Shown here one piece after another: positions 48,801-58,269 of a DNA stretch of 64,000 bases. The notes under the pieces were generated by a model. It was not told the origin of the DNA, ran no database searches, and worked only from the letters and a program-made list of their open reading frames with translations. The translations under genes were made by a program, and so were the position numbers. The stretch is from Bolinopsis microptera. Taxonomy: Eukaryota > Ctenophora > Tentaculata > Lobata > Bolinopsidae. The DNA is taken from NCBI RefSeq assembly GCF_026151205.1, contig NC_087082.1, positions 12,263,365-12,327,364 on the forward strand. Direction: 5' to 3'. Positions within the stretch are counted from its first letter, which is position 1; every line of letters starts with the position of its first letter.

Positions 48801-51800
48801 CAGGACAATATACACTTATACAATGTACACTTATACAATATACAATGTACTTTATGTAGCTAACAGTAACAGAATTACCACCAGCGAGAACCCAGTGATA
48901 TAGCGTACGTGCACAGCGGGTACGCTCCCCTGACAGTACGCCTCGTTAACTGGATGACACAGCGCTCTGGTTTGAAGTATCTGGCTGACATGGTTAAACA
49001 CCTCCCTGGACCCGCTTTTAATGACCATCAGAAGCTCAGTACCACTCAGGTATTATTTGAAATTGTAGCTTAGTTTCCTTTTTTCTTTCTTACGTGACTG
49101 AAAGATTAAAAATATGGCAAATTAAATGCACTTAATAACACAGCAAAGTAAAATAGGCCCCAGTTACACTAACAAGATTGTGTTTCAAGCGAGGTTTCGT
49201 GTTAGGTTATAGGATTGGGTGATGTATAGTTTAAAATTGCCGTTAATGACGTATAAAAGAAATGTGATTCCTGTTATTATTTGTGGAATGGTTGTGAATA
49301 ATGCAATGCTAGCGGTATTAGGGTCGCATCTTCATCTTAACTTATGCCTTTGAGCCAGGCCTTGATGTAATGAACTTCTAACTTAAGGAGAGTCATGTTT
49401 CATAAACCAGAATATTTACTGCCTTATGTTGAGCGTAATAACGTTGCCATGCCATCTAGTGAGAATTTGAGGGGATAATCTGTTGATTTTGTTGTTTGCT
49501 TCGTGTTTTGGAGAATTTTAGAATATTTTAACAGTAGTAAACCGTGTCCTACTTAACAACTAAACAACTTATATACACCACAGCAACATGTCGCAAACGT
49601 TCACTGCAAAAAGTCGCACATTTTCGGATTCTTCGGTTTTTCAATTCTACCAAGGAGTTCTTGGTTATAAACTCAGTTCAATAGACCTTATCTTATCAGT
49701 TATAATAATTCTCCAGAACTCTCTCGTCATCAGCTGCTACATTAAACAAAGAGCTAGATTCTCAGCGTCCATGTACATCGCCATTGCTATCGCAGATATA
49801 GTAGCAGCACAGGGTGGTATAGTGTTATCTGTAGCTGGGATACTTGTCTCGGACTACAAAATGGATATCCAGTTCTTGTACTACAGCCTGTACTACTACA
49901 TAGCTACAGCCGGACTTGCCCAAACATGTTCTAAAGTGTACAACGCCGTGCTGAGCACCGTCATGTCCGTAAACTTGTCAAACCCATTCAGGAGAATTCA
50001 GTTCAGGAAGATTAGACTTTTTGTAGCAGTCTTCACTATTATGAGTTGTGTTGTTTGCATCTGTGATGGTGTCACTCTCTTGTATTTAGATCTGTCCAAC
50101 ACTTATCTGCGTATTAATAGTTTCCATGAGTTTATAGTGATGGTTGTTAATTTCCCTGGAGCAGCAAGTGTGGCTGCTCTGGGGTGTTTTGGTTTTAAGG
50201 CTGACGTTTGTTTTCCATATGTTAACCGACATATTGAAACCCCCATTTTATTCATAATTTTTCTACTGTACAATGTTCTCCCACCGCTTGTTTTCATGAT
50301 TTCAGCTATTTCCTTGGGTATAAATCTGAGAAAAACCGCCAATAAGCACGATTATAGATCCCTTGCCTCAAATGCGAGACATGTCTCTGTTACAGTGCTC
50401 CTCCTTGCCTCTTCTTCCTTCGTCTGTAACTTCGCTGTTACAGTTATCTTAACTTTATATTGTATTTATGAGTTTGTCCTTCACGATATGACTTCTCCCT
50501 TCACCTTAATGGAAATCGGCAGACTTGTTGGCATAACGGAGATCACCTTGCCTCTTCTCAATGCAGCCCTCTTCCCTGCCATTCTAATCACAAGGAGTGT
50601 TACACTACGTCAGAGTGTCATTGCATCATTGGCAAGAGTCCTAGAATTTCCAAGGAGTTGTTGGGGGAGAATCAGAAGAATCCTTGTCTTCGAAAATTCT
50701 GACTTTTCGTATCGTTATCTTGGGGAGGAATAGAAACGAACGGTGGGATTAATGAAAGTGCAAAAGTAACCACTAATAGATAGAGAAGCATCTCATAGAT
50801 TTTATTGATGTAGCAATAATTTCGATTATAAAATACCTATTATCTATGTTTGATATTAATTGATTGCTTTAACGGTGCCATATTTTGCACGTGCTACTTT
50901 TGTAAATCTCTGAGTTTGGATATATACCGGGCCGCTGCCAGATATTAATACCCTTTAGAGAAGAATCAACATGTATTTTTTCCCGATCCATGACTCAAAG
51001 TGCCGAAGGCACAAAAGAGTCAAGGACAAGGGTTAGCGAACGAGGTTTTTTTTTGTATATGGTAGCTTTGCGACCGTACCTGCGAGCGTGCGCGCGACCG
51101 TACCTGCCTGCACACACTGTAATCGCCCACGTGACTACCTGCGCAAAGTTATTTTGCGGAATAATCCGAATTAGCTAATTGTTGGCGCGCGGCGCTGAAC
51201 TGACCAAGTACATTGTTAATTTCACCATGTACATATCCCACTAGGCACTAATTGATAGCATACTATTATTATTTTGAGTTACTTATACTATTTTGCACAC
51301 ATCCGTGTCGGGTGTCAGGTTGCATAAACAATAAGCATATGGTTTTTAAAAATATACACGATTTTCAAATTCAATATGGAATTATATTAACTTGGTGGCG
51401 CTCGGCCTGTCACTTCGCCATATCATTATCTGCATACATATAAACAGTAAAAACTGGGGTACCCAGGTTGTATAGAAAATGATAAAATACGCCATCACGG
51501 ATCGGGAAATTGAGCGGCCATGCACAAAAAAAAGCGGCCGCATTTCTTGTTAATTGATCCGATTGTGTAATCCTATATTATTATTTGAAAAGATTTTCAA
51601 TAAAGAAATCTGTCATTGAATGAAACAGCGCAGTATAGCTAATTTGTTAATGTCAGTATGAGCATTGTTTAGTCTCTTTTGTAACCGTGAAACGGACTCT
51701 TCGGGTATGGAAATGGAATTGGAGTAGAACGGAAAATTAAACGAAGCAAAAAATTATTCTTCTGATATTCTCCCATCTATAGAAGTCCTCAAGGGCATAA

Positions 51801-52246
51801 GTTATTCCAAATGTCTCATCAATAAACCTTAAAATCTCATACATTTTTTGGTAAACATCAAAATGAGAAAACAGATCAAAAATTTGCTGATTTTGGCTGG
51901 ATCTTAAATTATATATTTTTACATTCCCTTTAATGGGAGCTAAATGAGATATTCTTTTCAGAACAAATTACTGTTATTCCAGAACAAACCTCTCAGATTG
52001 AAGAACTACACAATTAAATGTTATTTTCCTCAGGACCGACTGGAACACTCTGATAACCACACCCTAGTCTACTTTCTGGGGGGCTGCACGTACGCAGAGG
52101 TCAGCGCGCTGCGCTTCCTGGCGCAACATCACCCCAACAACGCTACCTTTACCATAGCAACCACCAAACTTATCAACGGCAACTCTTTGCTAGATACTCT
52201 GATAGAACCCTGTGGTAAAGAAAACATTCCTGACTTTCTCACGTGA
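45801..52246 (+). CDS. VPS33A: VPS33A-like Sec1/Munc18 protein of HOPS/CORVET, 11 exons
   Basis: Coding exons 45801-45899, 46262-46419, 46598-46952, 47088-47423, 47560-47697, 47845-47946, 48157-48250, 48354-48414, 48525-48627, 48885-49049 and 52034-52246 give 607 aa with all phases consistent; human VPS33A is 596 aa. Recognisable blocks are LDLIPFDHDLL, LVLIDRRVDLITPLSTQLTY (the SM-family DRxxDxxTP motif), EGLIDELFGI, KQFVSKLPHMQAER, SGYAPLTVRL and the terminal GGCTYAEVSALRFL...ATTKLINGNS. The protein templates SNARE assembly for endosome-lysosome fusion. The A paralogue is favoured over B by memory of the C-terminal block. ATG at 45801 follows an acceptor-like TTAACAG, so a 5' UTR exon probably lies upstream, near the LINE. 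The last intron (2984 bp) contains an intact receptor gene on the same strand. Confidence 0.94.
49588..50733 (+). CDS. Divergent seven-transmembrane receptor nested in the VPS33A-like gene
   Basis: An intronless 381-aa frame with seven hydrophobic segments. TM1 contains QNSLVI (N1.50) and TM2 IAIADIVAAQ (D2.50). The TM3 end reads STVMSVNLSNPFRRI; placing the Pro-Phe on the class A PF/PL position puts Val-Met-Ser where DRY should be, so Arg3.50 is lost. TM5 holds YNVLPPLVF, TM6 lacks CWxP, and TM7 ends LNAALFPAILIT, a degenerate NPxxY. The fold looks like a class A receptor, but the G-protein activation motifs are largely gone, so it may be non-signalling, chaperone-like or coupled unusually. 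It lies in the same orientation as its host, so it would need its own promoter or would be spliced out with the intron. Ligand unknown. Confidence 0.75.
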   Translation: MSQTFTAKSRTFSDSSVFQFYQGVLGYKLSSIDLILSVIIILQNSLVISCYIKQRARFSASMYIAIAIADIVAAQGGIVLSVAGILVSDYKMDIQFLYYSLYYYIATAGLAQTCSKVYNAVLSTVMSVNLSNPFRRIQFRKIRLFVAVFTIMSCVVCICDGVTLLYLDLSNTYLRINSFHEFIVMVVNFPGAASVAALGCFGFKADVCFPYVNRHIETPILFIIFLLYNVLPPLVFMISAISLGINLRKTANKHDYRSLASNARHVSVTVLLLASSSFVCNFAVTVILTLYCIYEFVLHDMTSPFTLMEIGRLVGITEITLPLLNAALFPAILITRSVTLRQSVIASLARVLEFPRSCWGRIRRILVFENSDFSYRYLGEE

Positions 52247-52827
52247 CACATATATAATGCAGATATTATAATTGTTAACCGTTTTCTTACATTCTTGATA
52301 GCTTGATAAATTATTGTTTGGTTGCGTCAGAGAACGATTGAATTGAAATGTTAAGGTCTCACGCGACCTTTTTTAGGCTGGTTTTCCTAATTTAATTTTC
52401 CTATTTTTTCAAGGAAAGCAGGTTAAATAACCGTTCTTGATAAATCTTGCTCTTCTAAAGATAATTCTGAATTTATTGTTTTATATTCAATTTGATTGAA
52501 AGATTTTGACATATTATGTGGATATGATTTCTGTTTGTATGTACAAATTCCCATTGATTTAATATCCAAAGAATTATCGTTTTCTTGCATTTTTATACGA
52601 TTCCTTCCTCACAGGTTGAACTTGAATTTAATTAACCTCCAAATATGCTTGGATCATAAAATCATATTTTATCAAAGTTCTAATCCTTATAAAATGAGCT
52701 ATAATTTTCAAAATTATACCTGAATTAAAATTGTATACTCTTATACTGTAGAGTGTAGCAGTGTAGCTGTTACTCTACACAAATGGAGTAACGAGTCCTT
52801 CTTATAATCGTAACATTAACAACACAG

Positions 52828-53770
52828 ATGTCGCTCAGACTCCCTTGGACTCGTACTCCTCTCAAGATTAACGACATAACATCCACTCTCCGCACGTTAT
52901 GGGGGAACAATGAATGTGAAGCCAGGTGTAAATTAGCAACAGCGTACAGACTCACTCACTTCTTTGGGTGGGATGAGCTGGTATACGGGCATCTCACCCT
53001 CAGGGTGCCGGAATCAGATCATCTTCTCATCAACCCATTCGGTAAATAGAACCATTTTTGTAACTTGTTATTGACTTATGTTATTACAGTGAAATGTCAA
53101 CGATACCATGTTTTATGATGATTTATTCTATTCTCAGCACTATAAGTATATATATACTATTTCAGGAATGCATTACAGCGAGATAACGGCCAGCAGCCTT
53201 GTCAAGATAGACCTATCTGGAAACGTTATACACAAAGGAACATCCGACTTTAGCTTCCAACAAACCGGCTACGTGATACACTCCGCAATACATGGTAACA
53301 GACCTGACTTGAACGCACTCATGCACATTCACTCACGCGCTGGTGTTGGAGTAGCGTGCTCCGTTGATAAGATAGTGCCGATATGTCAGCACAGTGTGTT
53401 TATAGAACCTGTTTCATACCACCCTTTTAGGGGGATTGTCACGGTGGAGGCAGAAAAACTGGAGCTCGCTGAAAACTTTGCGGCTCCTTCCAAATGTCTG
53501 CTGATGAAGAATCACGGACTTCTCACTGGAGGGGGGACTATAGAAGAAGCGTTCTTCAGGATGTACATGTTTCACAGTGTTTGTCAGGCGTATATAGACG
53601 CAGGATACACCCAGAGAACAGTCCCTGCTTATAAGATTGTGTCTCAGGATATTGTGAAGAGTTCTTTGAAAGCTGCGGCTGGTCAGGTAGGATCTCCTGG
53701 ATATCTTGACTTTAGAGCGTTAGCTCGGCAGTTGGACAGTGCTGGGTATGAAACTGGATATCCTTACTAA
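52828..53770 (+). CDS. Class II aldolase/adducin-fold protein, two exons
   Basis: Exons 52828-53041 and 53166-53770 join in phase 1 to give 272 aa. The blocks YRLTHFFGWDELVYGHLTLR, then LLINPFG, MHYSEITASSLVKID, HSAIHGNRPDLNALMHIHS and LLMKNHGLL are those of the class II aldolase/adducin N-terminal domain. The His residues of HIHS and NHGLL correspond to zinc ligands of the enzymes, so unlike many adducins the metal site looks intact. The length fits a stand-alone domain rather than a full adducin with tail and neck, resembling the bacterial putative aldolase class 2 group (PA3430-like). Substrate unknown. The gene starts 580 bp after the VPS33A-like gene on the same strand. Confidence 0.88.
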
Positions 53771-54285
53771 GGTTTTAGTTACCCCGTACCCGGCCCTTCG
53801 CAGTTAGCAGTGTAGTTTTGGAGTGCCGAGTGTAGTTACCTTTTGTAATTTATTGTGTTGAATTACTTCGTGGTGGCAGTGATTTGTTGAAATTAGTTTT
53901 AAATTAGGAGGTCTATTATTAAAGACGTATGTATTAAAGTATCGTGTAAGCAGTTTAGAAAGTGCCCTTATTTCAGTTACAGTCATTAATTTATTACTAC
54001 ATACAACTACTACAATTTGCGTATGAATCTGTATTAAAACTCAATTTACATTCGTTAATTAATTTAGGCGGATTACGCTTTGTAATGAATTTTTCATTCT
54101 GCTTAACTTTATTTTTGCAACTTGTTTATTGTAAGCTGTTGTTTTTTAATAGATTTTAAAAGGTTTAATTTTGTTAGAATTTTGATTTGTATTTTCATCT
54201 TTGTTTTCATCTTACTATTTCATATTATTTATTTCTTTTCTCGTTACCGTTCTGCAAAGACATAATTTACCTTCACTTCAGGAAT

Positions 54286-55761
54286 ATGTCTGGGCAGTCA
54301 TCCAAACGTCGCAGAGTTGATCCTCCGTCAAAGCAATCAAAATTACATCACTTCTTTTCAAAACCTGTTGGAAGAACTGAGAAATTGTTATCCCAGGTTT
54401 CATCTCAGAAGTTAAGAAAAGATGGTCTGAAAAATTATAGGTGTTTGTTAAAGGAGAAAAGTAGTGGCTTATCGTCAACTCAGTCCTACGTAAAACCCAG
54501 CTCTTTTGATAAAGGTGATCCGGGAAATATATCCTCATGTAAGAAAGAGTCCGCCTTTAAAAAGCGATCAATTTTAAGAGACATCGGAAATTCCTCGCCG
54601 AATGTAGAAAGTTCAGTTGATAACAAGACAATTCCAAAAGGTGACAACTTGTTTTCACAGAATGATGGTTATTTTCTCAAGCAGTCTGGTGAAAGATTAG
54701 AAACTTCTCCAATCCCAAATCAGCCACGTTCTCCAGCCGACTTTCTTGTTAATCATGATGATTCTCAGCTGGACGAGCTGAACACAAATGATGTCATGAC
54801 CATTACTCACAGTCCAATCATCGGTCAAATAAAACTCTATTCTGATCTCACGGAGCAATCTCTAAACTCGCATGATGTTGACACCTTACCATTTAGTGCA
54901 GTGATCAGCAAACCGTCTGTAGTAGCACCCAACACTTCTACTGTCAGTCAACATTCTGAGTTTCCTGTTTCAGATTATCCTGCGATTGTATCTGGTTTAA
55001 ACGAGGAAACATTGGAGGAACTAAATACCAGTGATGTTGAAACAGTTCCATTTAGTTTTGTTATTGGCAAATATCTGACGGAGACAACTCCTTCTAAGTC
55101 AACATCGGCAGAAGAGCGATATGACTCACCAACGAAGGAGGAACTTTCTGAGATGAATACTGCTGATGTCATGACCCTTCCGTGCAGCTTTGTTATTGGA
55201 AAAGTAAAGAAGTCCGTTGAAACAACAACTTCTATCGGAAATAAAACCTCTGAACATACAACTGAAGAAGACACATCAGTTGTTAAAGCTGAGAAGGATA
55301 AGAAAGTTCAAGTGCCTGAAAGAGGTCCTAAAAGCTCGGTCACTTCCCCACAAGCAGACTCTTTGTACATGGACCGAGTTTGGGCCATGTTCGAATCTGA
55401 CTCGGATGAGGAGCAAGAAGACCGGATGACTACAAACATGTCAGCTGATAAACTTAAAGTAACCATAAACAAGCATAGTTTGGGCCCTCCAATTAATAGC
55501 CAAGTCATGAATTCAAAAGATCAGCAACTTTCTCAACTTGAAGAGTTAAATACAGCGGATGTTTCGACTCTGCCATCTAGTCCTATTATTGGACAGATGA
55601 CTTTAAAGACTTCTCCTCCAGGCGTAGGGTCAGAGTATTCTGGTTCTCAGAATTCGGATGATACTGTTTGTAAAGAGGATAGTTTTGTTGAAGAAGACTC
55701 TTTGACTTTAGACAACTTTCACGGGATGAGGGGACCTAATTCTATTTTCATGGGAACTTGA
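54286..55761 (+). CDS. Nuclear PIP-box protein with five copies of a ~20-aa repeat motif
   Basis: I start at ATG 54286 because an acceptor-like CTTCACTTCAG lies just before it and because the residues upstream in this frame are hydrophobic and unlike the rest. The 491-aa product is hydrophilic. Residues 7-10 are KRRR, a likely nuclear signal. Residues 17-24 are QSKLHHFF, an exact PCNA-interacting PIP box (Q-x-x-[ILM]-x-x-F-F). The body carries a motif with consensus ELNTxDVxTLPxSxVIGK at residues 162-181, 193-209 (degenerate), 243-262, 287-306 and 418-437. Between them the sequence is Ser/Thr-rich and looks disordered, with an acidic ESDSDEEQED segment near 377. No folded domain was recognised. 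Probably a replication- or repair-linked scaffold recruited to PCNA, with the repeats as a multivalent docking array. I do not recognise the family. Confidence 0.82.
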   Translation: MSGQSSKRRRVDPPSKQSKLHHFFSKPVGRTEKLLSQVSSQKLRKDGLKNYRCLLKEKSSGLSSTQSYVKPSSFDKGDPGNISSCKKESAFKKRSILRDIGNSSPNVESSVDNKTIPKGDNLFSQNDGYFLKQSGERLETSPIPNQPRSPADFLVNHDDSQLDELNTNDVMTITHSPIIGQIKLYSDLTEQSLNSHDVDTLPFSAVISKPSVVAPNTSTVSQHSEFPVSDYPAIVSGLNEETLEELNTSDVETVPFSFVIGKYLTETTPSKSTSAEERYDSPTKEELSEMNTADVMTLPCSFVIGKVKKSVETTTSIGNKTSEHTTEEDTSVVKAEKDKKVQVPERGPKSSVTSPQADSLYMDRVWAMFESDSDEEQEDRMTTNMSADKLKVTINKHSLGPPINSQVMNSKDQQLSQLEELNTADVSTLPSSPIIGQMTLKTSPPGVGSEYSGSQNSDDTVCKEDSFVEEDSLTLDNFHGMRGPNSIFMGT

Positions 55762-56475
55762 GAAATGATAATATTTGGTGCCTGGTGGGGACGCTATTGA
55801 GACTGCTACAAATTACTATTACATTGTAATCATTGACTGAGTAATGAATCAAATTTAGTAGAATTAGTATGATGAGCGTGAGACTCCTTATAACCCGTCT
55901 AATGTTATCAAATTACTGTTATATAATTAATAATTCATCGTACTCAGTGGTTGACATGATCAGATCATCGCCCCGGATATCAACGGCCAAGTTTTCGGCC
56001 TCCCTTTATAAGTGTCAAATTAAAACCGTTTCTGATTAATGACTCTAATTGTAGGTGTAATTTGAGATGGTGTCTAATTAAAGGTATATTTATTATTGAG
56101 TCGTTCTGACATTCTTTTGAGCTAGTTTTGTACGTGTACGATATAGCTGTTTTAGGGGAATCTTCTTAAAATTGTACGCTATTTGACTTTGCATAAAATT
56201 GTTTTCCTTGACAAACAGTTAACTTTCGAACACCTTGAAATTTTTCGTTTCCCTCTTTCCCTTAAATTTGTACAAACAAAATCACCATCGCTGATCGATT
56301 CCATCAGATTAAAAACTTGTTATTCATACTCATAGTCTTATCAGCAACTTCATTAATGTGATTCGGATAGTTGTCCAATCTTGCACTTACACAATTTTCA
56401 CTGTCCTATTTTGTAATCCCTTGAAAAGTATTTGTTTCCTTCATCAAATTAACCTTCTCTCTCATTCTAGATAAT
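55762..56475. other. Intergenic, probably 3' UTR and 5' UTR/intron sequence
   Basis: No supported exon. An acceptor-like CTCTCATTCTAG ends 5 bp before the next ATG, so the downstream gene probably has a 5' UTR exon somewhere in this stretch. Confidence 0.45.
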
Positions 56476-57306
56476 ATGCCTGTACCAGTCAGGCTAGTAT
56501 GTAAAGTCCTTTGTCCTGACGACGGGTGCGGATCATTTATCGGAGACAAGGGCTGCAGAGTGAATGAATTGGAAAAAGAAACCAACACCTTGATATGCGT
56601 TTCAAAGAAAGGGGAATACTTTCCAAGTTGTGGTAATGACCAGCTCAGGATTATTTCCATAGCGGGTTTCAAAGTTGAGTCGATCTTACCGGTCCTTATG
56701 AAAGTCATAGATCTTGTGGAAAATAACAATAATCGTATATCACATGCTCAGTGTGTATTGGTCACCTCCCCTGATGCGGCTGGTTTTCTTCTTGGTTCGG
56801 GAGGGAAGAAACTGTACGACATCACTAAGCGTTATAACCGGTTAAATATAAACTTGCAAAAACGAGAAGAGGTGAAAGAGGAGAGGTATGTTGAGGTAAC
56901 GTCGTTAGTTGGTAACGTTGATGATGTTAAAGACTGTTGTAAGCGGCTGATTGGGATTATTTGCCAGGATTCTGTTCAACAACCTATGTTTGAAGTTTAC
57001 TACTCTCAAATAAATAAAAAGAGCTCGAGCAAATCAGCTGATTTTGATCACATGACCAACACGTGGGAGAACCTCATGAAGCCCCTCCGCAAACATTCCA
57101 ACAGAAAACCCTCCAGCGTCAAGGAAGATGAAGAACACGACAGGAATGTGACATCTAGCGCTGGTATTGTGGATTGTAGTATAATTAAAGATGGTAATGT
57201 GGTTAATTGTGTCAATGGAAACTTGTGGGAAGTGGCTACTACTTATTCTGTTTATTCGATTACTAAAGACAGCTGGGGCAAAATCGTGTTTCGTCAGATA
57301 AATTAA
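56476..57306 (+). CDS. Two-KH-domain RNA-binding protein (PCBP/Nova-like KH fold)
   Basis: A single visible coding exon gives 276 aa. KH1 spans about residues 6-81 with the GxxG loop GDKG at 23-26. KH2 spans about residues 91-163 with GxxG GSGG at 107-110. Both follow the type I KH pattern: a hydrophobic strand (VCKVLCP, QCVLVTS), helix-loop-helix (GSFIGDKGCRVNELEKET, GFLLGSGGKKLYDITKRY), then strands and a final helix. Such tandem KH proteins bind single-stranded C- or U-rich RNA in splicing, stability or translation control. The KH1 C-terminal half has an unusual EYFPSCGNDQ insert. The last ~110 residues (Ser/Lys-rich linker and a C-terminal segment with VNCVNGNLWEV) match nothing I know. 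The exact family (PCBP, Nova or other) is not certain. Confidence 0.85.
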   Translation: MPVPVRLVCKVLCPDDGCGSFIGDKGCRVNELEKETNTLICVSKKGEYFPSCGNDQLRIISIAGFKVESILPVLMKVIDLVENNNNRISHAQCVLVTSPDAAGFLLGSGGKKLYDITKRYNRLNINLQKREEVKEERYVEVTSLVGNVDDVKDCCKRLIGIICQDSVQQPMFEVYYSQINKKSSSKSADFDHMTNTWENLMKPLRKHSNRKPSSVKEDEEHDRNVTSSAGIVDCSIIKDGNVVNCVNGNLWEVATTYSVYSITKDSWGKIVFRQIN

Positions 57307-58269
57307 TTTGTACCTTGATGTTATTTTTAACTAGTTTTTAAACTATAATTGTGAATTTTAAATAATTGCACAAATATTATTTTGTTTTTACAATGGTTTT
57401 TATCAAATTATATTATACCGTATATAATTTTTTATAACCTTGAATTTTTAAAGTTATCTACAGTGATTAGTAGAAAAGATTGTATCATTTACCGAAGCAT
57501 AACTATATAATGTTAAATTACTAGCATTGTTTTTTAATAAGATTTGACATTAATTATACAATTCAATATTTGAGCGTGGTAGATGGTATGGAGGAATGTT
57601 TGTAGCTATATACAAGTGGCTTCCCAGTCACTAATAGGTAAATATTTAAAATGTATTACTAATTTTGTAGAGCTTATTATGCACCTATTTGTTTTATAAA
57701 TTCTCCTATCAGCTCATTTCCTTCAAGCCTCAATTAATTTTACAACGATCAGATTCACATTATTTAATTTATATCCAACCTCGTAATTTTAACTTATACA
57801 TTTTATTTAATCTTATTTTAACAATTTAATTTGAAATTATATTCATCAACGAAACGATTACATTTATAAATCAATACCATATTTTTTATATTGAATTTCA
57901 AAAATACTTTGTTTTACTGACGAAGTTCGAATTTCGTGTTTTTGAGAAATTGGAATCAGTAAATAAACACACAAGTAATATAAATTAAAAACCGATCCAA
58001 ATTCAGTGAACTAAGTTTAAATCCTAATTGGGACCAATTTGAATCCTTTTTAATAAGAATTTGATCTAAAGCCCAACAATTACTTTTAAACCTCAAATTG
58101 AATCAATAACAGCAATAACAAAATTCAAAAACAATCATACGATAGTAAAGTTCAGGAACGATCATCCTAATAAAGTTTCAATGTGAAATGTTCACATACA
58201 ATTGTAATGTGTAGTGGTTAGAATAGCAAAAGCCTCCTACTAATATCATAACTTCTTAAGCTAGCTGAA
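57307..58269. other. AT-rich intergenic DNA, no gene seen
   Basis: Very AT-rich, with many short A/T runs and no open frame of note. Probably contains the 3' UTR of the KH gene and the promoter of the eIF2B delta gene. Confidence 0.45.
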
